A stretch of DNA of 64,000 nt from positions 3,744,071-3,808,070 of the forward strand of contig CP032507.1 of NCBI GenBank assembly GCA_008375315.1, in the 5' to 3' direction. Source of the stretch: Ectothiorhodospiraceae bacterium BW-2. Lineage in GTDB: Bacteria > Pseudomonadota > Gammaproteobacteria > Thiohalomonadales > Thiohalomonadaceae. A program made the translations under genes and the position numbers. Below the pieces are notes generated by a model that was not told the origin of the DNA, did no database searches, and saw only the letters and a list, made by a program, of their open reading frames with translations. Positions 7,316 to 17,136 of the stretch are shown here, piece by piece; the stretch's first letter is position 1; each line of letters begins with the position of its first letter.

Positions 7316-10300
7316 CTAGTCGGGAAGGTCGGCCATCGGTCGATTTAACTGTTCTACTACCGGCTCGGCAAACGCCCCATGAATACGGTATTGAAACATC
7401 GCCGCCTGCTCCACCTCCGGTTCAAAGAGATTCTGCAGCAGCCATAGCGCGGCCCCGACCTGCGGGCCAAGGATAATCGCCCCCGCGAGTGAGATAGTTT
7501 CGGTCAGTTTTGGAGCTATCGATAGCAGTAGGTTGAGCTGCTGCTGTGGTAGATCGATAGCGCCAGTCAATAGGGCGTTGCCCGGTACCGCCTTTAGCAA
7601 CATATTGCTGCTGCTCATCTTGCCTCGGATGAAGCGAATATCGCCACGAATCGACTCATAACGAATATCGCGGCTACGCACATCGTCAAAGTTAAACAGC
7701 AGGTGGTTCGGTAACTTTTTCAGACTCAGCAGTTGCAGCAGACGAGTCGCCCCATTTTGGAGATCGCGAATTTTGCCATCGCGAGCGCTGAGAGTGATCT
7801 CACCGTGAAGTTTAGCTAAGGCAAAACTCTCCGGTGATCCGGGCCAGTTAAGCTCACCACTGGCGTTAAACTGCCCCTGCTGCAGCTCGCTCACAAAACC
7901 CCACTGCTGCAAGGTCGCCCCTAAATCGCTGCTAGTGAGCTTCACTTTCGCTCGGGTCTGCTCATTAGGGCGCCAGCTACCACTGGCATTAAACTGGTAG
8001 TTAGCCCCCTCTAATGTCAGGGTCGGCACCCACCACTCCCCCTGACGAGGCACCATTTTGAGTCTTAATGCCCCTAGCTTTCGCTCATCTATCCACAGCT
8101 CTTTGATGGCCACATTAACCGGTATCATCCCCTCCCGTATCACAGGCTCAGTCGCCTCGCCTCGCTCTTGATCCCTCGGCTCTGCCGCCCTCACCACCGT
8201 TAGCCGCTCCATATCGATATCAATCGGCAAGGTTAGCTCCTTTTGGCTACCGAACGGCAGTAGCTGCTGCCACTCTTTTAGCGCCACTTCGCCCCCCCCC
8301 GTGACCACAATACCGCTCCCCCCCTGCTGCGGTAGCGGGGCCTCGGTTGGCCCTAGGTGGAGCCGTAGCTGCTGTAATGTCTCTGCCTGTCGCTGTATAT
8401 TGACCCCGACCCGCTCCCCTAGCTGAAGCTGAAACCGCTGCTGCTCCGGCTCAAGCTGTCCCCAAAACTGTAGCCGTAGCGGCTCCCCAATCGCTTTGGT
8501 GAGCGGCTTAGGTAGATTGAGCGCTAACGGCTCTAATTGGCTCTCAAATTCGACTCGAATCGCCCCCTGTTGCGGCAGTTGTAGCCGTAACTGCCAAGAG
8601 CTCCCCCCCGTAACGGCGCGGCTCGGCAGCGACAGCAGCGACTGCCACCCCTGATCGGAGAGGCTACCTACCGCCGCTAGAGTCAAAGTTTGACTCTCGC
8701 GCTCTCGCTCTAGCGCTAAGCGAAGCGGTTGCGAGTCGAAGCTGCCTAGCAGGGTACCGCTGTTAAAGCCTTGCTTATCAAAGTTCAGCTCCCCAGAGAG
8801 ATCGGTGGCCGTTAGCCTATCAAAGGCGGTCATCCTCCCCTGCTGTAGCACCATCTTACCCGCCACAGTGAGCTCCTGATCTTCGAAGGTAAGGGGGCGA
8901 TTGAGCGGGATCTGTAAGGTTAACTTCACCTCAGCCCGACCCGCCTGCGGCGCTATCTGTGCCCCAACTTGGTGAGCCCGCTGCTGTAGCGGGGTCTGTG
9001 CTAGCAGGGGGAGTAGCTGCGGCAGCGGCAGCGACAGCTCCCCTTCAGCACTTAGCTGCGCTCGGCGCATATCGGCGATCTGTACCCGCGTCTGACGCAG
9101 CGTTGCCGCTGCCATCTTCGCCTCGGTCGCAAAGATATCCATCGACTGGTTATAGAAGCGAAGCTGGCCTCGAATCGCCTCTAGCGCTGGCCAGTGAGAG
9201 TTAAAGACTATAGAGAGGTTTTCGGCACGGGCACGAACATCGATCACGCTACTCGGAGCGAGCTGGAGTAGCTCCTCTAGCGTGCCAAACATGAGCAGCC
9301 GTCCGCCACTCATCCGACCGGCTGTAAAGGCCTGTTGTAGCCAAACGGCCGTTTGCGGCGGCAGCAGTCGCTGCGGTAGTAGCTCGGTTATCGCGATCGC
9401 TTGCGGCAGCTCAAAGCGCGCTTGGGTATCGATATGGAGCGGCTGCTGCGGCGGCTGTTTTAGGCGCAGATCCCCCTGTAGCGTTAGCAGCGGCCCTTGC
9501 AGCAGTAGATCGCGCCCCCGCAGATGCCAGCCGCCCTCACCCTCCCTATCACCATGGTGTAGCTGCCACTCCCCCCGCAAGGTGCCCAAATCGAGCCGCT
9601 CAATGCCGGCCGTAGGGATTGAGAGCACCACTCCCTCTGCTTGGAGCGATAGGTGTAGCTGCTCCTCCCCCAGACGAATCCAGCTATGGTGCAACACCCC
9701 GCGATGGAGCGTTAGCGGTAGCTCTAGCCAGGGCTGTAGCAGCGGTTGCCACTGTGATAGATCGACCCGCTGTAGCCCAATATCGGTCTGCTGGCCACGA
9801 TTGAGCAGATGGATCTGCTGTGGTTCGCCCTCACCACTGACAAACTGCACCACCGCCTGCCACCCCTGTGGCACCGGTTGCCACACCAGTCCCCCCTCCA
9901 TCGGCGGCAGCGGCTTCGCTGCGCCTTTAATGGCGGGAGTCGCTGGGGTGAAGCGCCAATTCGACTGTAGTTGTAGGGGCTCCCCCTGCTCAAAATCGAG
10001 CCAAATCTGGCTACTAAGATCACCTGGTAGCTGTGGTAGCGATAACGACTGGTTAAACAGGTAGAGCGAGGCGGTAGGGGCGAGCACCCCCGACAGATAG
10101 TTCTGTAGCTCCCCTTTAAGTAGCGTCTTACCTAGTAGCGGTTCTGCCTCTAGTCGTGCCTGAAAATAGCTACTAAACCCCTGCTGTTGCAGTCGCAGCG
10201 CCTCAATCACAAGCTGCTCTGGTGGTGAGTTAAGGGGGAGCCCGGCATCTCGGGGCACGCTCACCTCGACACGCGCTATCTGTAGCTGCTGTTGCAGCAG

Positions 10301-10738
10301 CAGTCGATCGAGCCAGTCGGAGAGCTGCGACTGCGATACGGTCGCTGTAGCGCTATGTGAGCGCTGTGGTAGTTTTAGCTGCAACAGCTCTAGCTGTAGC
10401 TGCGCTAAAACCGGTTGTCGGTGGAGCAGCGAACGCAGCAGATTGAGCGAAAGCTCCCCCTGTTGTAGCGTCACCAGCGGTTCACCGGCACGATTTTGTA
10501 GCTGTAGCTGCTCAAAACGGAGCAGAGGATCCCGCTGCCACCCCCACCCCTGCAACTCGATAGCGACCAGCGACACCCCCTGCGGCTCTAAATAGCGGTT
10601 GAGCAGCGGCAGCAGCGAGTCGATCTGACTAATCGTTAGCCGCAGCGCGGTACTCGCGATCGCCATCCCCAGCAGCAGCAGCCACAGTAGCCGCCATACG
10701 ACTCGGCCCGCGCCACGAAATCTCACCCTCAATCCCAA
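7316..10738 (-). CDS. yhdP: YhdP family AsmA-like envelope protein
   Basis: 1140 residues. One N-terminal membrane helix (about 12-33, VVWRLLWLLLLGMAIAS) is followed by a very long beta-rich periplasmic region and the conserved C-terminal TIGR02099 part (LKKLPNHLLFNFDDV, GALLTGAIDLPQQQLNL, and AIILGPQVGAALWLLQ). YhdP, TamB and YdbH are bridge-like proteins thought to move phospholipids between the inner and outer membranes (family knowledge). It is slightly shorter than E. coli YhdP. The yhdP-rng pairing is conserved in many gammaproteobacteria and supports the call. The spacing to rng is 14 bp, so an operon is likely. Confidence 0.9.
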   Translation of the reverse strand: MGLRVRFRGAGRVVWRLLWLLLLGMAIASTALRLTISQIDSLLPLLNRYLEPQGVSLVAIELQGWGWQRDPLLRFEQLQLQNRAGEPLVTLQQGELSLNLLRSLLHRQPVLAQLQLELLQLKLPQRSHSATATVSQSQLSDWLDRLLLQQQLQIARVEVSVPRDAGLPLNSPPEQLVIEALRLQQQGFSSYFQARLEAEPLLGKTLLKGELQNYLSGVLAPTASLYLFNQSLSLPQLPGDLSSQIWLDFEQGEPLQLQSNWRFTPATPAIKGAAKPLPPMEGGLVWQPVPQGWQAVVQFVSGEGEPQQIHLLNRGQQTDIGLQRVDLSQWQPLLQPWLELPLTLHRGVLHHSWIRLGEEQLHLSLQAEGVVLSIPTAGIERLDLGTLRGEWQLHHGDREGEGGWHLRGRDLLLQGPLLTLQGDLRLKQPPQQPLHIDTQARFELPQAIAITELLPQRLLPPQTAVWLQQAFTAGRMSGGRLLMFGTLEELLQLAPSSVIDVRARAENLSIVFNSHWPALEAIRGQLRFYNQSMDIFATEAKMAAATLRQTRVQIADMRRAQLSAEGELSLPLPQLLPLLAQTPLQQRAHQVGAQIAPQAGRAEVKLTLQIPLNRPLTFEDQELTVAGKMVLQQGRMTAFDRLTATDLSGELNFDKQGFNSGTLLGSFDSQPLRLALERERESQTLTLAAVGSLSDQGWQSLLSLPSRAVTGGSSWQLRLQLPQQGAIRVEFESQLEPLALNLPKPLTKAIGEPLRLQFWGQLEPEQQRFQLQLGERVGVNIQRQAETLQQLRLHLGPTEAPLPQQGGSGIVVTGGGEVALKEWQQLLPFGSQKELTLPIDIDMERLTVVRAAEPRDQERGEATEPVIREGMIPVNVAIKELWIDERKLGALRLKMVPRQGEWWVPTLTLEGANYQFNASGSWRPNEQTRAKVKLTSSDLGATLQQWGFVSELQQGQFNASGELNWPGSPESFALAKLHGEITLSARDGKIRDLQNGATRLLQLLSLKKLPNHLLFNFDDVRSRDIRYESIRGDIRFIRGKMSSSNMLLKAVPGNALLTGAIDLPQQQLNLLLSIAPKLTETISLAGAIILGPQVGAALWLLQNLFEPEVEQAAMFQYRIHGAFAEPVVEQLNRPMADLPD

Positions 10739-10752
10739 CCGAGTCGCGGCAG

Positions 10753-12225
10753 TTACATGAGGACTATATCGAACTGCTCGCGACTATAGAGTAGCTCGGC
10801 TTGCAGTCGAATTTCGCGCTCGACAAACTCCTCTAGCTCCGCTAACGCGGTAGAGAGATCGTCTTCGAGTACATCGATAACCTCAGGTGCCGCAAGAACC
10901 AACAGGCTTGGGGTATCGTAGGCTTTGGCCTCACGCATAATTTCGCGAAAAATTTCGTAACAGACCGACTCGGCTGTTTTCACCTTGCCACGACCGCCAC
11001 AGACAGGACACTCCTCACACAGCACCTGCTCTAGACTCTCGCGCGTGCGTTTACGGGTCATCTGCACCAATCCTAACGGCGAGACATCGCTAATATGGGT
11101 CTTCGCATGATCGCGCTCTAACGCCCGCTCCAGAGTGCGTAACACCTGCCGCCGATGCTCCAGCTCATTCATATCGATAAAATCGATAATAATAATGCCG
11201 CCCAAGTTGCGCAGCCGTAGCTGCCGTGCTAAGGCCGCCGTCGCCTCCAAATTGGTTTTAAAGATCGTCTCTTCCAGATTACGATGGCCCACAAAGGCAC
11301 CGGTATTGACATCGATTGTCGTCATCGCTTCGGTCTGATCGACAATCAGATAGCCGCCCGATTTAAGCTCAACCTTGCGCCCTAGCGCCCGCTGAATCTC
11401 ATCTTCAACCCCATGGAGATCAAACAGCGGTCGCTCACCGGTATAGGGGACGATCCTATCCCCTAGCTCAGGAATGAGCCGAGAGGCAAATTTAATCACC
11501 TTATCGTAGGTAATTTGGGAGTCGATACGAATCTTCTCGATCTCTTCAGTGGCCAGATCACGCATGGTGCGCATCACTAGCGGCATATCCTCATGCAGTA
11601 GCGTCGGGCCGGTTGTGGCGGCGATATTCTCCTCAATGGAGCTCCAGAGCCGTTGCAGAAACTTAATATCCTGCCTAAGAGCACTCTCCGTCACCCCATC
11701 GGCGGCAGTACGGACAATAAAGCCCCCCTTTAGGGTACCGCTCTCATCGACGACTGTACGAATTAGCCGCCTCAGCCGATCTCGCTCACTCTCATCCTCA
11801 ATTCGTTGTGAGACCCCAATCTGCCGACTCCCCGGCAGATAGACTAGAAAACGGGACGGAATCGAGAGCTGGGTTGTCAACCGCGCCCCCTTGCTCCCTA
11901 AGGGATCTTTGGCCACTTGGACAATAATCTCCTCACCATCGTGCAGTAACTGTCGAATCGACGGTACCCCCTCGCCGTTAAACTCTGCCCGCTCGCGGTT
12001 CAGAAGTAGATCTGAGGCGTGCAAAAAGGCGGTGCGCTCCAGATTGATATCGACAAACGCCGCCTGCATTCCGGGCAGAACCCGACAGATACGACCGCGA
12101 TAGATATTGCCCACCAGACCGCGCTTTTTACAGCGCTCAATGTGAACCTCCTGCAACACGCCATTTTCGACATAGGCCACCCGCGTCTCCTCGGGGGTCA
12201 CATTGATTAGTAACTCTTCGCTCAT
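10753..12225 (-). CDS. rng: Ribonuclease G
   Basis: 490 residues from ATG 12225 (MSEELLINVTPEETRVAYVE), the usual RNase G length. The reading frame is open 219 bp further upstream, but that extension overlaps maf and is unlike the family. AAGG lies 5 nt before ATG 12225. An N-terminal S1 domain (NIYRGRICRVLPGMQAAFVDI) is followed by the catalytic domain (TTIDVNTGAFVG and IIIDFIDM, bearing the metal-binding aspartates). A zinc-link motif, CEECPVCGG, completes the family pattern. It cleaves single-stranded RNA and matures the 16S rRNA 5' end. The long RNase E C-terminal scaffold is absent, which distinguishes it from rne. Confidence 0.95.
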   Translation of the reverse strand: MSEELLINVTPEETRVAYVENGVLQEVHIERCKKRGLVGNIYRGRICRVLPGMQAAFVDINLERTAFLHASDLLLNRERAEFNGEGVPSIRQLLHDGEEIIVQVAKDPLGSKGARLTTQLSIPSRFLVYLPGSRQIGVSQRIEDESERDRLRRLIRTVVDESGTLKGGFIVRTAADGVTESALRQDIKFLQRLWSSIEENIAATTGPTLLHEDMPLVMRTMRDLATEEIEKIRIDSQITYDKVIKFASRLIPELGDRIVPYTGERPLFDLHGVEDEIQRALGRKVELKSGGYLIVDQTEAMTTIDVNTGAFVGHRNLEETIFKTNLEATAALARQLRLRNLGGIIIIDFIDMNELEHRRQVLRTLERALERDHAKTHISDVSPLGLVQMTRKRTRESLEQVLCEECPVCGGRGKVKTAESVCYEIFREIMREAKAYDTPSLLVLAAPEVIDVLEDDLSTALAELEEFVEREIRLQAELLYSREQFDIVLM

Positions 12226-12235
12226 CTCTACCTTG

Positions 12236-12847
12236 TTAATAGACTTTACTGCCATGTTCGCCCAAAATCGGAAACCCGAACTGCTGTAGCAGTCGCGCTG
12301 TCTCAAACAGCGGTAGGCCCACCACATTGGAGTAGCTACCGTGTAGTTGCTCGACAAATAGCGCTCCTCGCCCCTGAATCGCGTAGCCCCCCGCCTTATC
12401 TCGCGGCTCACCACTCTGCCAGTAGGCCTCCATGAGCGGCTCACTCAGTTCGGTAAACTTCACCCGACTCACGACCCGCTCTACCCGATCAAAATTGTTC
12501 GATACGAGCGCCACGGCGGTCATCACCTGATGCTCTCGCCCCGACAGCCGCGCCATCATCTGCATAAAGTCGCGCCTATCTTTCGGCTTACCGAGGATCT
12601 CCCCCTCACCCACCACGATCGCCGTATCGGCACCTAGCACCAGATGGCGCGGAAAGGCCCCCTCGACCACTCTCGCCTTATTAAGCGCCATACGCTCTAC
12701 GTAACTAGCGGGCGACTCGCCACGGCGGGGCGTCTCATCAATTTTGCTAACCTGTTGCCGAAACGACACGCCGATTTGGGTTAACAGTTCCGCACGACGA
12801 GGCGATGCCGAAGCGAGAATTAACGACAACGCACTGGTCACTGTCAC
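12236..12847 (-). CDS. maf: Maf nucleotide pyrophosphatase
   Basis: 203 residues. The Maf signature [14 protein letters not shown] is at 9-22; the [13 protein letters not shown] and LGADTAIVV motifs and GKPKD follow. It hydrolyses non-canonical or excess nucleoside triphosphates (the YhdE-type subfamily prefers dTTP/UTP). Its start overlaps the rlmH stop by 4 bp (ATGA), so translational coupling is likely. It is followed 10 bp later by rng. Confidence 0.92.
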   Translation of the reverse strand: MTVTSALSLILASASPRRAELLTQIGVSFRQQVSKIDETPRRGESPASYVERMALNKARVVEGAFPRHLVLGADTAIVVGEGEILGKPKDRRDFMQMMARLSGREHQVMTAVALVSNNFDRVERVVSRVKFTELSEPLMEAYWQSGEPRDKAGGYAIQGRGALFVEQLHGSYSNVVGLPLFETARLLQQFGFPILGEHGSKVY

Positions 12848-13314
12848 AAGCGATGGTAGGGGTGGTTATTGAGCAGCGACCAGGCGCGATAGAGCTGCTC
12901 GGCGACCACGATTCGCACCAGCGGGTGGGGCAGCGTGAGCGGCGAGAGTGACCAGCTCTGCTGACAACCACGCGATAGCTCAGACTCAATACCATCTGGC
13001 CCGCCGACAATCAGCGCCACCGGTCGCGCCAACTGCTGCCACTGCGCTAGCTGTGAGGCTAGCTGCTCGGTACTCCAGCGCTGACCCTCCACCTCTAGCG
13101 CCACGGTATGGGCACGGGGGGGGAGTGCCGCCTCAATGAGCCCCGCCTCCTGCCGTTTCAGTCGCTCAATGTCGCCCTTTTGACTCCGTTTAGGGAGCGG
13201 TAGCACCTTTAGGATCAAATTGACCTCGCGCTGTAGTCTGCGGGCGTAGTGGGCATAACCGGCCTCAACCCACGCCTCAGCTCGGTTCGCCACACTAATA
13301 AGGTAGAGATTCAT
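12844..13314 (-). CDS. rlmH: 23S rRNA (pseudouridine1915-N3)-methyltransferase RlmH
   Basis: 156 residues, the usual size. The SPOUT fold is shown by the glycine-rich SAM-binding stretch [12 protein letters not shown] and the C-terminal knot motif ending in NHPYHR. It methylates pseudouridine 1915 in helix 69 of 23S rRNA on assembled ribosomes. The ATGA overlap with rsfS upstream and with maf downstream makes one translationally coupled chain. Confidence 0.95.
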   Translation of the reverse strand: MNLYLISVANRAEAWVEAGYAHYARRLQREVNLILKVLPLPKRSQKGDIERLKRQEAGLIEAALPPRAHTVALEVEGQRWSTEQLASQLAQWQQLARPVALIVGGPDGIESELSRGCQQSWSLSPLTLPHPLVRIVVAEQLYRAWSLLNNHPYHRL

Positions 13315-13652
13315 ACCGCCGCAGCGGGTGCCTCATCACCCCATAACTTCTCCAAATTATAAAAAGCGCGCGTCTCAGGTAGCATCACATGGACGACCAC
13401 ATCGCCTAAATCGACCAAAATCCAGCCACTCGACGGCTCCCCCTCGACACCTAACGGCACTACAGCCGCCGCCTTGCTCTTTTCGACCACACTCTCGGCG
13501 AGGGATTGTAGTTGGCGGCTCGAACTGCCGGAGGCGACAATGAGGGTGTCGGTCACCGAGGTCTTACCGATCACATTTAGCACCTTAATGTCGTTCCCTT
13601 TCAGATCCTCTAGCGCATCAACGGCTAACTGGGCTAACTCTTTACTCTGCAT
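13311..13652 (-). CDS. rsfS: Ribosome silencing factor RsfS
   Basis: 113 residues of the Iojap/RsfS family, with the conserved core [29 protein letters not shown] and the final YNLEKLW. It binds uL14 on the 50S subunit and blocks subunit joining under nutrient limitation. It overlaps nadD by 11 bp and rlmH by 4 bp. The adjacency to nadD and rlmH is widely conserved. Confidence 0.95.
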   Translation of the reverse strand: MQSKELAQLAVDALEDLKGNDIKVLNVIGKTSVTDTLIVASGSSSRQLQSLAESVVEKSKAAAVVPLGVEGEPSSGWILVDLGDVVVHVMLPETRAFYNLEKLWGDEAPAAAV

Positions 13653-14328
13653 ACTCTTCTATCTGCTCTATCTCTTTGGCCGCATAACAGCCATGTTGTT
13701 CTATCAATTGAATCACACTATCGGGGGTTAAATAGCGTATCGACCCCCCCCGCGCTAGCTGCTGTCGAATAGCGCTAGCGCTAATCTCCAACGGAGTCAC
13801 TGCTACCTCAACCACCTCAGCCAGCGCCGCAGTGGCGCTATCGAGCTCGGCCACCCCCACTCGCCGCTGCCATAGCGGCTGTAGCGGTTCGGCAAGTGTC
13901 TCATCTCGCAAAGGGTAGCCGGGGCGGGTCATCACCACCAACCGACAGAGAGTCAGTAGCTGCCGCCAGCGTGACCAGCAGTGCAGTTTGACAAAGGCAT
14001 CCGCCCCCATCAGCCAAAAAGGCATCGGCTGCCCCTCTCGCTGACGCTGCCACTCTAACAGGGTATCGACGGTGTAGGAAGTGCCGCAGCGCTGCTGTTC
14101 GATCGGATTGAGCCGAAAACGGCGATTCTGTTGCAGCGCCAGCTCAACCATTTTTAGTCGCAGCGAGGGGGCTACCTCTGGTCGATCACGCAGCGGGGGC
14201 AGCGCGGCGGGCAGAAATTCGACTCGCTCAAGCCGTAGCTGCTCCGCCACCTCCTCTGCGACGCGCAGGTGACCGTAGTGGATCGGATTGAAAGTCCCCC
14301 CGAACAGAGCGATCCGACCCTCTATCAC
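13642..14328 (-). CDS. nadD: Nicotinate-nucleotide adenylyltransferase
   Basis: Nucleotidyltransferase with the [15 protein letters not shown]-binding motif, then LMGADAF and the ISASAIR signature near the C-terminus. It makes deamido-NAD from nicotinate mononucleotide and ATP. The open frame allows a GTG at 14340, but the GTG at 14328 forms a GTGA overlap with the stop of the upstream gene and gives the usual compact N-terminus ([11 protein letters not shown]), so it is preferred. The product is 228 residues. Confidence 0.94.
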   Translation of the reverse strand: MIEGRIALFGGTFNPIHYGHLRVAEEVAEQLRLERVEFLPAALPPLRDRPEVAPSLRLKMVELALQQNRRFRLNPIEQQRCGTSYTVDTLLEWQRQREGQPMPFWLMGADAFVKLHCWSRWRQLLTLCRLVVMTRPGYPLRDETLAEPLQPLWQRRVGVAELDSATAALAEVVEVAVTPLEISASAIRQQLARGGSIRYLTPDSVIQLIEQHGCYAAKEIEQIEEYAE

Positions 14329-14906
14329 CTCGCCCACCACCGCTGACGCAGCAGTAGCGCATCGGGTTCGGGCTGGGGTTCGGGCGGGACTATCTTCGGC
14401 TGCGACTTAGCTTCGACAACCCGCTTAGCGAGACTAAACAGCTCACTCTCTAGCCGCTGTAGCTCCTGCTGTAGCTCCAGAGTCAGACTCTGCTGCTGTA
14501 ACTGCTGCTGCCGCAGCCGCTCTAGTCGCGCTTGGGTTAAGAGCCAATGATCATCCCACCCCTCTAACTGCTCTAGTGCTCGCCTATGGCGATTGGCCAG
14601 TGTCACGGCGGCAATGAGATCGATCTGCGCCACCTGCTGCTGCGAGGGGATCTGCAAACGACTACCCGGTTTAAGCTGCCAAATATTATCGTTAGTAAAC
14701 GCCTGGCGGTTAAGATAGTAGAGCGCCACCATCCAGCGCTGCCAATGCCACGGCGACTCGCCGCGTAACTGACGCGCAATCTGATCCAGACGCTCCCCCT
14801 CCCCTACCGGGCCGTAGTAGCGCTCGGAGGCTACCGTCGTGCCAAGAAACACCAGCGAGCCGCAGAGCAGAGCAAAGGCTATTCTACTGCCGAATATGGC
14901 CGTCAC
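14325..14906 (-). CDS. Exported FimV-like LysM protein
   Basis: 193 residues starting at GTG 14906. A signal peptide (about 1-27, ending VASE) is followed by a LysM-type segment ([18 protein letters not shown] through [11 protein letters not shown], about 30-90) that resembles the N-terminal domain of FimV, a polar inner-membrane hub protein. A Gln-rich coiled coil (about 115-165) and a Pro/Glu tail follow. FimV itself is far longer with TPR repeats, so this is a short relative that may bind peptidoglycan. It overlaps proA by 23 bp and nadD by 4 bp, so it is embedded in the operon. The exact role is unknown. Confidence 0.7.
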   Translation of the reverse strand: MTAIFGSRIAFALLCGSLVFLGTTVASERYYGPVGEGERLDQIARQLRGESPWHWQRWMVALYYLNRQAFTNDNIWQLKPGSRLQIPSQQQVAQIDLIAAVTLANRHRRALEQLEGWDDHWLLTQARLERLRQQQLQQQSLTLELQQELQRLESELFSLAKRVVEAKSQPKIVPPEPQPEPDALLLRQRWWAR

Positions 14907-16143
14907 CGATGACGATATATTTTTGCGAGGTCAGCCCCTCCAGCCCGACGGGGCCACGGGCGTGAATTTTATCGGTACTAATACCGATCTCAGCCCCCAA
15001 ACCGTACTCAAAGCCATCGGCAAAGCGGGTAGAGGCGTTCACCATGACCGAACTCGAATCGACCTCAGTCAGAAAACGGCGTGCGGTCGTCAAATTTTCG
15101 GTCACAATCGCTTCGGTATGGCCCGAACTGTGGCGCTGAATATGGGCGATCGCCTCATCGATACCGGCCACAGTACGAATCGACAAAATCGGTGCCAGAT
15201 ATTCCGTATCCCAATCCTCATCCCTAGCCGATACCATATCGGCAACGATCTCTTTAGTCAGAGGACAGCCCCTCAGCTCCACCCCTTTCGCGCGGTACTG
15301 CCGCACAAGCTCCGGTAAAATTCGCTCGGCCACCGAAGCGGCAATAAGCAGCGTCTCCATTGCGTTGCAGACCCCATAACGGTGGGTTTTGGCGTTATAG
15401 GCGATCGCGATCCCCTTATCGAGATCGGCATCGCTATCGATATAGACATGGCAGATACCATTAAGGTGCTTAATAACCGGTACCTTCGCCTCGGCACTAA
15501 TGCGTTCGATTAACCCCTTCCCCCCGCGTGGGACAATCACATCGACTAGCGACTGCATCCGAATTAGCTCGCCTACCGCCTCACGACTGGTGGTCGGCAC
15601 CACCTGTACCGTCGCTGCCGGCAGAGCCGCCTGCTGTAGCCCGCGACTAATCGAGGCGGCAATCGCGTTATTCGAATAGTGCGCCTCCGAACCACCGCGC
15701 AAAATCGTCGCATTGCCCGATTTTAGGCAGAGCGCCGCCGCGTCAGCGGTCACATTAGGGCGCGACTCATAGATAATCCCAATCACCCCGAGCGGCACCC
15801 GCATCTTACCGACCTGTATCCCCGAGGGGCGCCGACTCATCTCGCTAATCGCCCCGACCGGATCGGGCAGAGCTGCAATCTGGCGCAACCCCTCTGCCAT
15901 CGCGCTGACCCGTTCCGGATTGAGCGCTAATCTATCGAGTAGCGCCTCATCTAACCCCTTAGCCCTGCCCGCCTCAAGATCACGCCGATTCTCCTGCAAT
16001 AGCTGACTCTGACTCTGTTCTAGATCGGTTGCTATCGCCAACAGAGCACTATTTTTCTGCCCTGTGGTTGCGGTGGCTAATACTCTAGCCGCCGCTTTAG
16101 CCGCCTCACCTAACCGCTGCATGAGCGCCTGCACTTGCTCCAT
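14884..16143 (-). CDS. proA: Gamma-glutamyl phosphate reductase
   Basis: 419 residues, the typical size. It is an aldehyde-dehydrogenase-fold enzyme with [26 protein letters not shown] and the catalytic cysteine in [12 protein letters not shown]. It reduces glutamyl-5-phosphate to the semialdehyde in proline synthesis. proB is not in the window. In an organism that also makes ectoine, proline may serve as a further compatible solute (inference). It is the first gene of the proA to rng minus-strand cluster. Confidence 0.95.
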   Translation of the reverse strand: MEQVQALMQRLGEAAKAAARVLATATTGQKNSALLAIATDLEQSQSQLLQENRRDLEAGRAKGLDEALLDRLALNPERVSAMAEGLRQIAALPDPVGAISEMSRRPSGIQVGKMRVPLGVIGIIYESRPNVTADAAALCLKSGNATILRGGSEAHYSNNAIAASISRGLQQAALPAATVQVVPTTSREAVGELIRMQSLVDVIVPRGGKGLIERISAEAKVPVIKHLNGICHVYIDSDADLDKGIAIAYNAKTHRYGVCNAMETLLIAASVAERILPELVRQYRAKGVELRGCPLTKEIVADMVSARDEDWDTEYLAPILSIRTVAGIDEAIAHIQRHSSGHTEAIVTENLTTARRFLTEVDSSSVMVNASTRFADGFEYGLGAEIGISTDKIHARGPVGLEGLTSQKYIVIGDGHIRQ

Positions 16144-16232
16144 CTACCTCTCCTAACACTTAATCCCAATCCGAATTTAGGGGCAGAATGATAGCAGCCT
16201 CTGTGCCAATTTGCGATAGCTGTTCATTGCTC

Positions 16233-17027
16233 TCATCGCTGTAGCGCCCGTTCTAGCTTTGGCCAGCACGAATGGCGCTCTATTTGTGCCATAAAACGCC
16301 TAAAGTGGCTGCGCAGATGACGCTTTAGGTGGGGGGTAATCTGGCGAGGAGGTAGCCGCTTTAGCGCCGCGAACAGTGCTAGGGCGTAGAGCGACTCAAG
16401 CTCTGAGAGATTGGCCTGTCGTACCGCATTGGGATTATAACAGCTACCACAGCCGCCACGATGGGTAAAGGCGCTATTAGCGAACATCACCCCAAAGCCC
16501 ATATAGATCGCCAGCAGTTCGGTCGCATAGCCCCAACTCGCCTCTCCACCTGGGGGCGGCTCGCGACCCATTTGAGCCAAATAGTGGCCAATCACATGGG
16601 CAAAGGTGGCGATCATCCCCTCCGGTCTGGTGAGCTGATCGACCAGATAGGGGATCGGGATAAGTGCCGTCTCGGCCCCCGGCGGCATCGACTCTGCCGC
16701 TGGCCGGCGCAGTGGCGGCTCTATCGCCAGACGGAGACTCTCCACCGGCTGACACTGGAGCGAGGAGACGGCCACCAGCGGCCAGTGAGTGGTGCCGGCG
16801 TAGCGCTTAACATGATCCAAAATCAGATTGGCCATCGCATCGGAATGATCGGCCCGTCCGGGAAAGAAGCGCTCATTCGGTAGCACCAAGACCGTATGGT
16901 GCTGAAAAAAGTCGCTATCAAACTGCTCTAGCGCCCAGAGATAGGTATCGATAAGCCACTGTGTTGCCTGCGGTTCAACCACCGCCGCGGGTTTAAACCA
17001 CTGCTTAACTGCCGTTAGTAGCGCCAC
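16233..17027 (-). CDS. Conserved protein with degenerate zinc-protease motif (HVIGH)
   Basis: 264 residues from GTG 17027, chosen because GGGGAG lies 6 nt upstream; an open-frame TTG at 17075 is the alternative. The helix IATFAHVIGHYLAQMG (motif at 144-148) has the shape of a gluzincin HExxH helix but with Val (GTG) where the catalytic Glu should be. The segment further on, ELLAIYMGFGVMFANSAF, is like the third-ligand region of such proteins, with Glu in a place where an acidic ligand is common. Three close cysteines follow (GGCGSCYN). It may be a non-catalytic relative. No signal peptide. Family not firmly recognised. Confidence 0.55.
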   Translation of the reverse strand: MALLTAVKQWFKPAAVVEPQATQWLIDTYLWALEQFDSDFFQHHTVLVLPNERFFPGRADHSDAMANLILDHVKRYAGTTHWPLVAVSSLQCQPVESLRLAIEPPLRRPAAESMPPGAETALIPIPYLVDQLTRPEGMIATFAHVIGHYLAQMGREPPPGGEASWGYATELLAIYMGFGVMFANSAFTHRGGCGSCYNPNAVRQANLSELESLYALALFAALKRLPPRQITPHLKRHLRSHFRRFMAQIERHSCWPKLERALQR

Positions 17028-17113
17028 GCCCCTCTCCCCACTAGCTGGCCAAAAAATAACCACAACCCCATCCAATCGACTCCTATCGCAACTTTAGTGA
17101 GTTATTCACCCAC

Positions 17114-17135
17114 TTATCCACAAGAACTGTGGATA
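17114..17135. promoter_or_regulatory. Inverted pair of DnaA-box-like sites
   Basis: TTATCCACA (17114-17122) is a perfect consensus DnaA box; its inverted partner TGTGGATAG lies 5 bp away, giving an 8-bp perfect dyad (TATCCACA-agaac-TGTGGATA). A weaker TTATTCACC precedes it at 17102. It lies 1 bp from the end of the megasynthase gene. No T-tract follows on either strand, so it is a poor intrinsic terminator. Confidence 0.55.
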
Positions 17136-17136
17136 G

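Noticed and set aside
12226-12444. N-terminal extension of rng to 12444
   Set aside because: It overlaps maf and is unlike RNase G; ATG 12225 has a good Shine-Dalgarno and gives the standard 490-residue protein.
17114-17135. Replication origin
   Set aside because: Only two or three DnaA-like boxes, no AT-rich unwinding region and no dnaA/gidA/dnaN-type genes nearby.
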